Positions 1 to 5,637 of a DNA stretch of 5,637 nucleotides are shown here, piece by piece. Positions within the stretch are counted from its first letter, which is position 1. The number at the start of each line of letters is the position of its first letter. This stretch comes from UBA668 sp031366885 (lineage in GTDB: Bacteria > Actinomycetota > Acidimicrobiia > Acidimicrobiales > Ilumatobacteraceae), in the NCBI GenBank assembly GCA_031366885.1, contig JANLPB010000023.1:1-5637 (forward strand), written 5' to 3'. The notes beneath the pieces were generated by a model. That model had not been told where the DNA came from and made no database searches. It was given only the letters and a program-made list of their open reading frames with translations. The translations under genes and the position numbers were made by a program.

Positions 1-1
1 G

Positions 2-313
2 GAGAGCGCGAATGCCGAGGGGGTGCTGTTGGGCGACGGCGAGGTGTTGGAGGTGAATGCTCCGGTCAGACTGGTCCACACGCTGCGTGCACTCTGGGGC
101 GACGATGTGAAGGCGGAGGGGTTCTCACGGGTGACGTGGGAGATCGAACCGGTCGGCGATTCGTGTCGTCTGGTCGTCACCCACGATCAGCTGCGAGAGG
201 GCGCCAACGACCAGCTGTACGGAGGCTGGCCGATGATCCTCAGTGGCCTCAAGACCTGGCTGGAAACCGGCAGGCTGCTGACAACGCCAGGCTCACTGCT
301 CTACGTCGACTAA
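2..313 (+). CDS. SRPBCC / AHSA1-like domain protein, C-terminal part (5' end outside window)
   Basis: The reading frame is open to the left edge, so this is the last 103 codons of a longer gene; the in-frame GTG at 23 is probably internal. The visible protein has the C-terminal pattern of the AHSA1-like branch of the START/Bet v 1 (SRPBCC) fold: a strand GEVLEVNAPVRLVHT, then SRVTWEIEPVGDSCRLVVTH, then a closing helix with GGWPMILSGLKTWLETG. In this family the helix closes a hydrophobic pocket. Members are small soluble cytoplasmic proteins of about 140-160 residues, often with unknown ligands and often encoded next to ArsR-type regulators. No such regulator is visible because the upstream DNA is missing. 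The stop codon (TAA, 311-313) overlaps the stop of the convergent transporter gene by 4 bp. The fold assignment is firm; ligand and role cannot be stated. Confidence 0.85.
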   Translation, partial: ESANAEGVLLGDGEVLEVNAPVRLVHTLRALWGDDVKAEGFSRVTWEIEPVGDSCRLVVTHDQLREGANDQLYGGWPMILSGLKTWLETGRLLTTPGSLLYVD

Positions 314-1596
314 TCGCCGCAGGCGACAGACAGCACGTCGGGGTGAACGCGATCAATCGCAAGGAGCTCGGTGCCGTCGATCGCTGCACGCCAGTGACGC
401 GAGCGAAGCGTGAGTAGACCGAAGAACACCACTAGCAGGGTGGCGCCAACGGCGAACGCAACGCGCAGGCTGGTGGCGTCACCGATGGAGCCGATGAACA
501 GCAGGCCGATGCCGTAGGAGATGCCCATCGACGCCTGCATGATCGACATCACGCGGCCACGGCTGGCCGCCGGAGCGTCGCGCTGGATGATGGCCGACGA
601 GGTGATGAACATGCTGGACGAACAGGCGCCAACGATGGCGCTGCCCGCAATGAGCCAGGCCAGATTGGGCGCCAGCGCGTAGTTCCACAGCGCCAGCGAC
701 AATGCAAACATCACACGCGCCAACAAGTACGAACGACGATGATGAGCGGCCAGCATCGTGATGGCCACGCCACCCAGAATGGCGCCGATGCCCTGCGCCG
801 ACGCAACCGCGCCCGTCAGCCCGGTGCCGCCGCCGAACTCGAGGCGCACGTAGATGGGAATCAGCCCCATGAACGGCGCTATCGTCAGGTTGAACATCAC
901 CAGCAGCACGACGCCGTGCCAACAGCCGGGGGTGGCCCGCATGGTGCGCCAACCGCCGACGAGGCGCTCGCGCACTGTGGCAGTCATGTCGGCCTCTGCA
1001 CCGTGGGGACGGAATGGACGCCGCACCAGCGACACCGCGCCCGCCATCACGACAAAGCTGAGCGCGTTGAAACCAATCGTCCACGCCGGACCCACACTCA
1101 GTACCAGCAACGAGCCGAGCAGCGGCCCGATGATGCGACCGCTGTTCCAGGAGTACACGCCGAGCGAGACCATCGCCATCAGCTCGTGAGCAGGCACCAG
1201 GTCGGGTTGCATCGCCGCATAGCTGGGCGCGCCGGTGGCACCGGCAGCGCTGCCGAGCAAGATCAGCAGCGTCAACACCGCAGGGGCACGCACCCCCATG
1301 CCCAGGACGACCGCGAGCACTGTGGTGACCAATGCCTGCACGATGAGTGCCGAAGCAAACACCTTGCGGCGGTCGTAGCGGTCCGCCAACAACCCGCCAA
1401 CCGGCGACGCGATGCCCTGCGGCATGAACGTGGCCAACGCCACCAGACCGGTTTGAACTGCCGAGCCGGTGCCGGCCGCGACAAGACTGCCGACCACGAT
1501 GAGCTGAACCCACGTACCGACATCGGACACCACCGCGGCACCCCACAGCAGCCGCACCTCGCGGTGGCGCAAGGGGACGAACGGGTGGTTGCTCAC
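310..1596 (-). CDS. Major facilitator superfamily transporter (MFS_3 / EntS-like exporter)
   Basis: A 428-residue integral inner-membrane protein of about 12 hydrophobic segments, normal length for the superfamily. The N-terminal stretch PLRHREVRLLWGAAVVSDVG and the following GTWVQ are typical of the MFS_3 branch, which includes the enterobactin exporter EntS and many putative drug exporters. The cytoplasmic loop between TM2 and TM3 carries motif A (GGLLADRYDRRKV, residues 67-79). A polar central loop (about 192-222) separates the two six-helix halves. In the second half RGRVMSIMQ (346-354) matches the conserved loop seen in this branch. The likely role is proton-driven export of a small molecule; the substrate cannot be predicted. 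The GTG at 1596 was chosen because it gives the usual short N-terminus (MSNHPFVPLRH). The frame also has a TTG at 1638, which would add 14 residues without family support. No Shine-Dalgarno is visible before GTG 1596, so the message may be leaderless. The 3' end overlaps the convergent SRPBCC gene. Confidence 0.9.
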   Translation of the reverse strand: MSNHPFVPLRHREVRLLWGAAVVSDVGTWVQLIVVGSLVAAGTGSAVQTGLVALATFMPQGIASPVGGLLADRYDRRKVFASALIVQALVTTVLAVVLGMGVRAPAVLTLLILLGSAAGATGAPSYAAMQPDLVPAHELMAMVSLGVYSWNSGRIIGPLLGSLLVLSVGPAWTIGFNALSFVVMAGAVSLVRRPFRPHGAEADMTATVRERLVGGWRTMRATPGCWHGVVLLVMFNLTIAPFMGLIPIYVRLEFGGGTGLTGAVASAQGIGAILGGVAITMLAAHHRRSYLLARVMFALSLALWNYALAPNLAWLIAGSAIVGACSSSMFITSSAIIQRDAPAASRGRVMSIMQASMGISYGIGLLFIGSIGDATSLRVAFAVGATLLVVFFGLLTLRSRHWRAAIDGTELLAIDRVHPDVLSVACGD

Positions 1597-1676
1597 AGCA
1601 ACCAACCGTATCGTTTGCACGCGCAACAATCGAGGCAATATCGGTCACACCCGCCCGCGTTTGACACACTGACGGT
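1597..1676. promoter_or_regulatory. Divergent intergenic region between transporter and K+ channel genes
   Basis: This 80-bp gap is the only space for promoters of two divergently transcribed genes. On the minus strand a TACGGT hexamer (1605-1610) fits TANNNT and ends 8 nt before the transporter GTG, which would suit a leaderless transcript; a matching -35 is poor. On the plus strand a perfect TTGACA lies at 1661-1666, but it is only 10 bp before the channel GTG and no -10 follows at 16-18 bp, so it is probably coincidental. Neither gene has a clear ribosome binding site. That the region holds promoters is inferred from gene layout; the hexamers are weak evidence. Confidence 0.45.
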
Positions 1677-1679
1677 GTG
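1665..1679. repeat. Inverted repeat CACAC-N5-GTGTG over the channel start codon
   Basis: The arms CACAC (1665-1669) and GTGTG (1675-1679) are perfect complements separated by TGACG. The right arm contains the GTG start codon of the K+ channel gene. It could be a small operator or an mRNA hairpin that hides the start, but 5-bp arms are common by chance in DNA of this composition. Confidence 0.25.
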
Positions 1680-2210
1680 AGAACCGAGATGAGGGAACAT
1701 CTTCCCGAGGGCGCGTCCCTGTGGCGGGCGGTGGCTCGCATCACCGCTGTCGCCGCCGGCGCCACCTTGGTGTTTGCCTTGATGCCCTTTCGCGACGGTA
1801 AGTGGTGGCTCGACGCGCTGATCGGCGTCGCCGCGATCTTGGCCATCGTCCCGCTGACGGTGCGACGGGTTCACGCAATGAAGACCACCGATCGGCCCAC
1901 GCTCGTCGCCGTCGAAGCACTCGTTCTGCTGTTCACCATGCTGATCTTCGGGTTCAGCGCGCTGTATCTCACCATCAATCAGAACGGCACCCAGTTCTTC
2001 GACATGAACACGCGTGTCGACGCCACGTACTTCACGGTCACCACGTTGTCCACCGTCGGCTACGGCGACATTCATGCCGTTGGTCAGGCTGGCCGTCTGG
2101 CCGTCATCGCCCAGATTTTGGTCGACTTCACCCTGCTGGCCATCTCGGTGCGCGTGTTACTGGATGCGACACGCCAACGGCTCAAGCCGGGTCAATTTCC
2201 TCAGCGCTAG
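1677..2210 (+). CDS. Potassium channel family protein (Ion_trans_2 pore)
   Basis: A 177-residue membrane protein with the two-helix K+ pore. Hydrophobic segments lie at about residues 18-38, 44-62, 77-100 and 141-162. Between the last two is the pore helix and selectivity filter: TYFTVTTLSTVGYGD, with TVGYGD at 126-131 (bases 2052-2069), the canonical K+ signature. The protein therefore has two extra N-terminal helices before the outer helix, pore loop and inner helix. No arginine-rich S4 voltage sensor and no C-terminal RCK/TrkA domain are present; the tail after the inner helix is only about 15 residues, so gating is unlikely to use a cytoplasmic nucleotide or Ca2+ ring in cis. It presumably forms a tetramer in the plasma membrane and conducts K+ passively. 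The start is GTG 1677 or, less likely, ATG 1689 (codon 5); neither has a good Shine-Dalgarno. The last 29 bp overlap the convergent YihY-family gene. Confidence 0.9.
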   Translation: MRTEMREHLPEGASLWRAVARITAVAAGATLVFALMPFRDGKWWLDALIGVAAILAIVPLTVRRVHAMKTTDRPTLVAVEALVLLFTMLIFGFSALYLTINQNGTQFFDMNTRVDATYFTVTTLSTVGYGDIHAVGQAGRLAVIAQILVDFTLLAISVRVLLDATRQRLKPGQFPQR

Positions 2211-3216
2211 CCGAAACGTCGTCAACGACGTCATCATCAACGACGTCATCAAGGACAAGGTCGTCGAGCGTGCCGAGGTCGGCGATGTCGAGGTTGAAGT
2301 AGCGACGAAGCTTCGGCGATCGGCGTGCAATCCCGCGCAGTCCGGGCAGCTCGAACAGCAGTTGACTGAGGCTGCCCCATCGCTCGTACACCACCGCCGT
2401 CACCACGAAACTGCTGGCCATGATGCGACCGATGAAGAAGAAGTTGCCGAGCGTGGCCACGGTCAGCGCGAGGTCGCCGAACGTGTCGGACGTGCGTGCC
2501 ACCTTGTTCGGAAGGTAGAGCTGCATGAACCACTGCAACGTGGCGTACAACACGCCCATGACGGCTGCGCCGGGCAGCAGTGCCCCCGGGTCGCGAACCT
2601 TGCGCGGCAACAACAGCATCACCAAGAACCATGTCAACGATGCACCGGTGATGGCGGCCAGCCACGCAGTCAGAGCCGCTGGCACCCCGGGCACATCGCG
2701 CAAACCCTGGAAGATCGTCGACGACGCAATCTCCGCGAAGAGCACTCCGACCAGCGCCAGGATTGCCAGCGGAGGAACTTTCGATTCGCGGACCGTCATG
2801 TTCCACGCGCGGGCCGAAGCGGCAGCCAACACTTTGGTGAGTGAATATCCGGCCGTCAACGTCAGCACGGCGCCGCTGAGGAAGATCCACCAGGCTTGTC
2901 CCCACGGCATATCGCTGAGCGTCGTCGAGATGGACCCCGTCGTGGTCGATGCCTGCAGGTCGTCGTTCAGAAACGAGCCAAGCCGCAGCACGTTCACCAG
3001 GCCCACCAAGGCGACCGTGGCGGGGATCACGAAAAGGAAGAGCCGCAGCGCGATCGCACTGCCCAGAACCGACGCCGTCGAATCCCGATCGCGCTCGTAG
3101 AGCTGTGCACCACAATCGACGAGTCCGCCGCGGTCGCGTGCCTCCGTGAACCGCGCCTCGGCTTTCTTTGCGACCGCCTCGCCGCGAGTGCGGGCGCGAT
3201 CGACAAACTCGCTCAC
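2182..3216 (-). CDS. YihY/BrkB-family integral membrane protein
   Basis: A 344-residue protein with six hydrophobic segments (about residues 53-76, 107-130, 148-171, 181-204, 213-236, 250-277), the topology and size of the YihY/virulence factor BrkB family (PF03631). Family-like landmarks are a conserved segment after TM5, YLPNKVARTSDTFGDLAL (234-251), and the last membrane segment ending in VVYERWG. BrkB was once linked to serum resistance and some relatives have been called RNase BN by error; the true molecular function is unsettled, with transport or envelope roles proposed. The N-terminal 45 residues are a charged, probably helical cytoplasmic segment. The C-terminus is strongly acidic, with DDVVD repeated in tandem (323-334), and is encoded by a DNA tandem repeat. 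The GTG start overlaps the stop of the upstream gene as GTGA (3213-3216), so translation is probably coupled. The 3' end overlaps the convergent K+ channel gene by 29 bp. Confidence 0.88.
   Translation of the reverse strand: MSEFVDRARTRGEAVAKKAEARFTEARDRGGLVDCGAQLYERDRDSTASVLGSAIALRLFLFVIPATVALVGLVNVLRLGSFLNDDLQASTTTGSISTTLSDMPWGQAWWIFLSGAVLTLTAGYSLTKVLAAASARAWNMTVRESKVPPLAILALVGVLFAEIASSTIFQGLRDVPGVPAALTAWLAAITGASLTWFLVMLLLPRKVRDPGALLPGAAVMGVLYATLQWFMQLYLPNKVARTSDTFGDLALTVATLGNFFFIGRIMASSFVVTAVVYERWGSLSQLLFELPGLRGIARRSPKLRRYFNLDIADLGTLDDLVLDDVVDDDVVDDVSASAEEIDPA
2216..2231. repeat. Short inverted repeat just after the channel stop codon
   Basis: ACGTCGT (2216-2222) and ACGACGT (2225-2231) are perfect inverted arms around CA; as RNA this gives a 6-bp stem with a TCAA loop. 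It starts 6 nt after the K+ channel stop, where a terminator would be expected, but no T-run follows on either strand, so it is not a standard intrinsic terminator. It lies inside the acidic-tail codons of the YihY-family gene, and its symmetry may simply follow from GAC/GTC codons for Asp and Val. Confidence 0.35.
2222..2251. repeat. Perfect tandem duplication, 2 x 15 bp, in the YihY-family gene
   Basis: The 15-mer TCAACGACGTCATCA occurs at 2222-2236 and again, without a mismatch, at 2237-2251. Because 15 is a multiple of three, the duplication keeps frame and encodes two copies of a five-residue acidic unit (Asp-Asp-Val-Val-Asp) in the C-terminal tail of the YihY-family protein. Copy number could change by slippage without breaking the gene. 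The repeat lies 12 bp beyond the region shared with the K+ channel gene. Confidence 0.9.
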
Positions 3217-4505
3217 TGGCCGACAGCCGCCTCAGACGGAGACGACCTCATTGCCCACACACCCAGCGCGCCGAGCAGCGCAGCGATGATGAGCGTGACA
3301 AGGCTGATGCCGGAGAAGAAGATGACCATCACGGCCGCCGCGAACGCGACAATCGAGACAACGTCGCCGTGCGCAGCTACGAGTGAACCCATCCCCGAGC
3401 CGGCCGTGCCGGCCCGGCCCCGCAGCGCGACGGCACGCTTGCTATCCCCCGTGACGTACAACCCGATTGCTGCCAGCACACCCAGGATTGCGAGCACCGT
3501 CACCGCCGTGAGCAGCCCCTGCGAAAGCGTGTTGACCGTCGATCGAAGTGCAGCCCGCGCACCGGGGTCGACCACCAATGACGGCGCTTGCGCCTTCACC
3601 TTGCGCACGATCGCGCGGACCACGACCATCGCCGCAGCCGAAGCCAGCAGCAGCACCATGGCGGTACGACCGCGACGAACCGCCAGCGCGAGGCAGGCAA
3701 CGAATGCCAGCACTGTGATGGCGAGCAGTAACAGCAGCGAGCGACGGGCGATGACCAGTGCGTTCTGCGCGCGAGCCAGCGACTCTTGGGCGTTGCTCAG
3801 TTTGTCGCTGCGATAGACCACCATCTGCCCGAAGTTGGCAGGGAGCTCGCGGCCAATCGCAGCGCTCAGCTCCGCTTGCTGTGCGGCCGGATCGCCGTCG
3901 GCCGTGAACACCGGAACGGTTGCACTCTCCAACACACCGAGGTCCTGAATGGCCAGCAGCCCGCGACTGAGTAGCGGCAACAGGTTCAGCGACACCTCAC
4001 CGTTCTTGATGGAGACCCCGCTGACACCGCCATCGCCGCGCAGGAGCGACATCAATTTGCCGTGAGCGCGCACAACCGCCTGTGTCACCAATGTGCGAAC
4101 TTCATCGCGACCCAGCATGACCGTCAATCGATTTTGCACGATGTTGCGGAGGCCACCAACGAGCGCCGGACTCAACCGGTCCAGGGAGTCCGGCAGCACC
4201 GCCAACACATAGTTCTCGACGTTGACCGCGACCATCACCTGATCAGTGAGATATGTCGCCATCGAGTCGATGACCTCGGGCTGTTGCAACGCTGTGTCGG
4301 CAGCGCTGGCCACTGTCTCCGAATTGAAGAGCACGCCGCGTGCCCAGACCGCAACGACACTGGCGATGAGCGCGACGATGGCAACGAGGCCGACCAGCAC
4401 TGACATCGTTCGTCGCACACGGTGCTTGCGCACCCGCTGCTTGGCAGTCACGCCAGTCTCGGCGCGGATGTCGCCCGCGGATGTGGAGTCGGATTCATTC
4501 GTCAT
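3213..4505 (-). CDS. Actinobacterial multi-pass membrane protein with large non-membrane domain (unknown function)
   Basis: A 430-residue protein. A basic, Arg-rich cytoplasmic N-terminus (about 23-32) is followed by TM1 (33-54), a 200-residue non-membrane region (55-254), then hydrophobic segments at about 255-276, 281-301, 330-351, 381-399 and 400-417. The positive-inside rule places the large region outside the cytoplasm. It begins with a pattern I associate with a widespread actinobacterial integral membrane protein of unknown function: VVAVWARGVLF, a Thr/Ser-Glu step, then a helical PEVIDSMATYLTDQVM segment, and later GEVSLNLLPLLSRGL. No catalytic motif, lipobox or known enzymatic domain is seen. 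The start ATG at 4505 overlaps the ATPase stop as ATGA (4502-4505); upstream in-frame codons lie inside the ATPase gene and would give an improbable Cys/Arg-rich extension. The end overlaps the YihY-family start by 4 bp. Family recognition is from memory of sequence pattern; the function is unknown. Confidence 0.82.
   Translation of the reverse strand: MTNESDSTSAGDIRAETGVTAKQRVRKHRVRRTMSVLVGLVAIVALIASVVAVWARGVLFNSETVASAADTALQQPEVIDSMATYLTDQVMVAVNVENYVLAVLPDSLDRLSPALVGGLRNIVQNRLTVMLGRDEVRTLVTQAVVRAHGKLMSLLRGDGGVSGVSIKNGEVSLNLLPLLSRGLLAIQDLGVLESATVPVFTADGDPAAQQAELSAAIGRELPANFGQMVVYRSDKLSNAQESLARAQNALVIARRSLLLLLAITVLAFVACLALAVRRGRTAMVLLLASAAAMVVVRAIVRKVKAQAPSLVVDPGARAALRSTVNTLSQGLLTAVTVLAILGVLAAIGLYVTGDSKRAVALRGRAGTAGSGMGSLVAAHGDVVSIVAFAAAVMVIFFSGISLVTLIIAALLGALGVWAMRSSPSEAAVGQ
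3227..3232 (-). promoter_or_regulatory. Possible ribosome binding site for the YihY-family gene
   Basis: AGGCGG on the minus strand lies 10 nt before GTG 3216, inside the final codons of the upstream gene. It is one base from AGGAGG, at slightly long spacing. It supports the GTG start that overlaps the upstream stop, together with re-initiation after termination. Confidence 0.4.
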
Positions 4506-5637
4506 CGTTGCCCGTCTTTCGTTGTTTCCCCTGCAGTACCCACCGCAATGATCACACTTGGCGTCAGCGCGCCAGCTGATGCCCATCCTGTGGGAAGGTC
4601 GGCACCGCCTTCGGCGCACCAGCGCTCGGCCGTCCGAACGCGCAGCGGTGTCGTCGCGATCGGCCCGGCGACCAGCATTTCCCCCTGATGAAAGGACTTC
4701 GCCTCATCGATCATCGACCGCGGCACATGCGAGAACACTGCGCCAAGTTCCTCGATATCAGCCTTCGAGTTCATCCGCATCAGGACCAGGTTGTCGCACT
4801 GCGACAACACATTGCGGTGCACTTTCTGAGGGCGCTGCGTGCTGACCAACATGTGCACGCCGTACTTGCGTCCTTCGCCGGCGATCCAAATGCCGTACTC
4901 GGTGACTGCCCGCTGTAGCTCGTTGTCGGCTCCCGGCGCGAGAAGGTTGTGCGCCTCGTCGATCACCAGCAACACGGAGGCCCGCTCCTCACGACGGCGC
5001 AGATACCCGAGCACTGCAAGCGCCACGACCGAACGCTCGCGAGCGTCCTCCAACGAGCCGACGTCCAGCACGACTGCCCGCTGTCCGGCGAGCATCGAGG
5101 TGAGCGACGATTCTGACGAACGTGCCCACACAGCCCACGAGGTGACGCGCTGGTTGCGGATGCGCTGCAGCAGTCGACGCGACGAGTCGTCGTCGTCTGT
5201 TTCGAGGCGCCGGATCAGCTCGTCGAGTCCGTACGCCCCCACCCTCGACAGCGCGTCGACCACGTCCATGAATGCGGAATACTCGTCCGCGTCGCGCAAC
5301 GAATCGAGACCGAGGGTCATTGCTTGCTCAGCGACCGACAGGTCGGAGAGATGGATGCGCAGCGGCAGGTCGCCCCCACTGGCGCGCGCGACTCGCACCT
5401 CCCCGCTGGCAGCCATCGCCGAGCTGAGCGCGGCATACGTGGCTTCGTCCATCGGCGGCTCGCCACGGGCGGCGACTCTCTCGCGGGGCATCGGCGTACC
5501 GAGGTGGACGAAGTCGGAGTTGGGGTCGATGATGATCATCGGCAGTTCGGTGTGGAGTAACAACCGCTCGAGGATCACGCCCAGCGCGTACGTCTTGCCG
5601 GAGCCGGATTGGCCCACCAAGAACGTGTGACGCGAGA
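4502..5637 (-). CDS. HerA/DUF87-like P-loop ATPase, N-terminus outside window
   Basis: The frame is open to the right edge; 378 residues are visible. The first visible residues lead into Walker A, FLVGQSGSGKT (GQSGSGKT at visible residues 9-16), followed by a strand with IDPNSDFVHLG (37-47), a typical early motif of HerA-type ATPases. Walker B is LLVIDEAHN (about 223-231), with Asp-Glu for Mg2+ binding and catalysis. Next come RKYGVHMLVSTQRP (256-270; the Thr-Gln-Arg-Pro is a family hallmark, and the Arg may act as sensor or trans finger) and a C-terminal GEMLVAGP strand. A charged, probably helical insertion lies between about 95 and 175. HerA-FtsK proteins form hexameric motors that translocate DNA or act on other substrates; a NurA-type nuclease is the classical partner but none is visible here. 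The N-terminal portion, possibly a HAS-barrel, is missing. It is the first visible gene of a coupled three-gene unit, and its stop overlaps the next start as ATGA. ATPase class is secure; the substrate is not. Confidence 0.9.
   Translation of the reverse strand, partial: SRHTFLVGQSGSGKTYALGVILERLLLHTELPMIIIDPNSDFVHLGTPMPRERVAARGEPPMDEATYAALSSAMAASGEVRVARASGGDLPLRIHLSDLSVAEQAMTLGLDSLRDADEYSAFMDVVDALSRVGAYGLDELIRRLETDDDDSSRRLLQRIRNQRVTSWAVWARSSESSLTSMLAGQRAVVLDVGSLEDARERSVVALAVLGYLRRREERASVLLVIDEAHNLLAPGADNELQRAVTEYGIWIAGEGRKYGVHMLVSTQRPQKVHRNVLSQCDNLVLMRMNSKADIEELGAVFSHVPRSMIDEAKSFHQGEMLVAGPIATTPLRVRTAERWCAEGGADLPTGWASAGALTPSVIIAVGTAGETTKDGQR
4511..4519 (-). promoter_or_regulatory. Possible ribosome binding site for the multi-pass membrane protein
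   Basis: AAAGACGGG on the minus strand ends 5 nt before ATG 4505, a good distance, and resembles AAAGGAGG with mismatches. It lies in the last codons of the ATPase gene. It favours ATG 4505 over the longer in-frame extension up to 4619. Confidence 0.45.

Noticed and set aside
314..326. Hairpin TCGCC-GCA-GGCGA right after the SRPBCC stop as a terminator
   Set aside because: The stem is only 5 bp with a 3-nt loop and no T-run follows; it lies in the last codons of the transporter gene.
1661..1666. Perfect TTGACA as a -35 element for the channel gene
   Set aside because: No -10 lies at a suitable distance and transcription from it would start after the GTG start codon, removing the N-terminus.
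739..1680. Plus-strand open frame of 313 codons opposite the transporter
   Set aside because: Antisense shadow typical of high-G+C DNA; the product is His/Gln/Arg-rich, low in complexity, with no recognisable fold.
479..1846. Long minus-strand open frame of 455 codons overlapping the transporter
   Set aside because: It is a frame-shifted shadow of the transporter gene; its protein is rich in Arg, His, Gly and Cys with no domain, while the transporter frame has clear membrane helices and motif A.
2249..3115. Minus-strand open frame of 288 codons inside the YihY-family gene
   Set aside because: Alternate frame of a well-supported membrane protein; composition is Arg/Ala/Gly-rich and unlike any family.
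2896..3816. Plus-strand open frame of 306 codons opposite the membrane protein genes
   Set aside because: It spans the junction of two coupled minus-strand genes and reads as Thr/Ala/Ser/Arg-rich shadow sequence.
4506..4619. N-terminal extension of the multi-pass membrane protein to a start at 4619
   Set aside because: The extra 38 residues are Arg/Cys-rich, lie wholly within the ATPase coding sequence, and a Shine-Dalgarno-like site and ATGA overlap favour ATG 4505.
5184..5198. GTCGTCGTC-type trinucleotide run as a microsatellite
   Set aside because: Short and explained by a run of Asp codons in the ATPase; no extended repeat is present.
4839..5630. Plus-strand open frame of 263 codons opposite the ATPase
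   Set aside because: Ser/Arg-rich shadow of the ATPase, which has Walker A, Walker B and other motifs in the correct order on the minus strand.

Overview
The window is high-G+C, almost entirely coding bacterial DNA. G/C-rich third positions, frequent GTG starts, 4-bp gene overlaps and the flavour of the proteins suggest an actinobacterium. Acidimicrobiia is my best guess, from general resemblance only. There are no rRNAs, tRNAs, CRISPR arrays, insertion sequences or phage genes.

Layout, left to right. (1) The 3' part of an SRPBCC/AHSA1-like protein on the plus strand (2-313). (2) A convergent 12-TM major facilitator transporter on the minus strand (310-1596), whose stop codon overlaps that of the SRPBCC gene. 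(3) An 80-bp divergent spacer (1597-1676), the only real intergenic gap. (4) A small potassium channel on the plus strand (1677-2210) with an intact TVGYGD selectivity filter. (5) A minus-strand three-gene block that enters from the right edge: a HerA/DUF87-like P-loop ATPase (4502-5637, N-terminus outside the window), a multi-pass membrane protein with a large non-membrane domain (3213-4505), and a YihY/BrkB-family membrane protein (2182-3216). The last of these runs 29 bp into the convergent potassium channel gene.

The three minus-strand genes at right are joined by ATGA and GTGA overlaps, so they are very probably one operon with translational coupling. An ATP-driven motor-type protein made in step with two integral membrane proteins is the most interesting arrangement here. 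Its function cannot be read from the sequence, and the grouping may only reflect genome compaction. The other genes are ordinary: a drug/siderophore-type exporter of the MFS_3 kind, a simple K+ channel without an RCK domain, and an AHSA1-like ligand-binding fold.

Smaller features are a perfect 15-bp tandem duplication and an overlapping inverted repeat in the 3' end of the YihY gene, which encode an acidic repeat tail, and a short inverted repeat that covers the GTG start of the channel gene.
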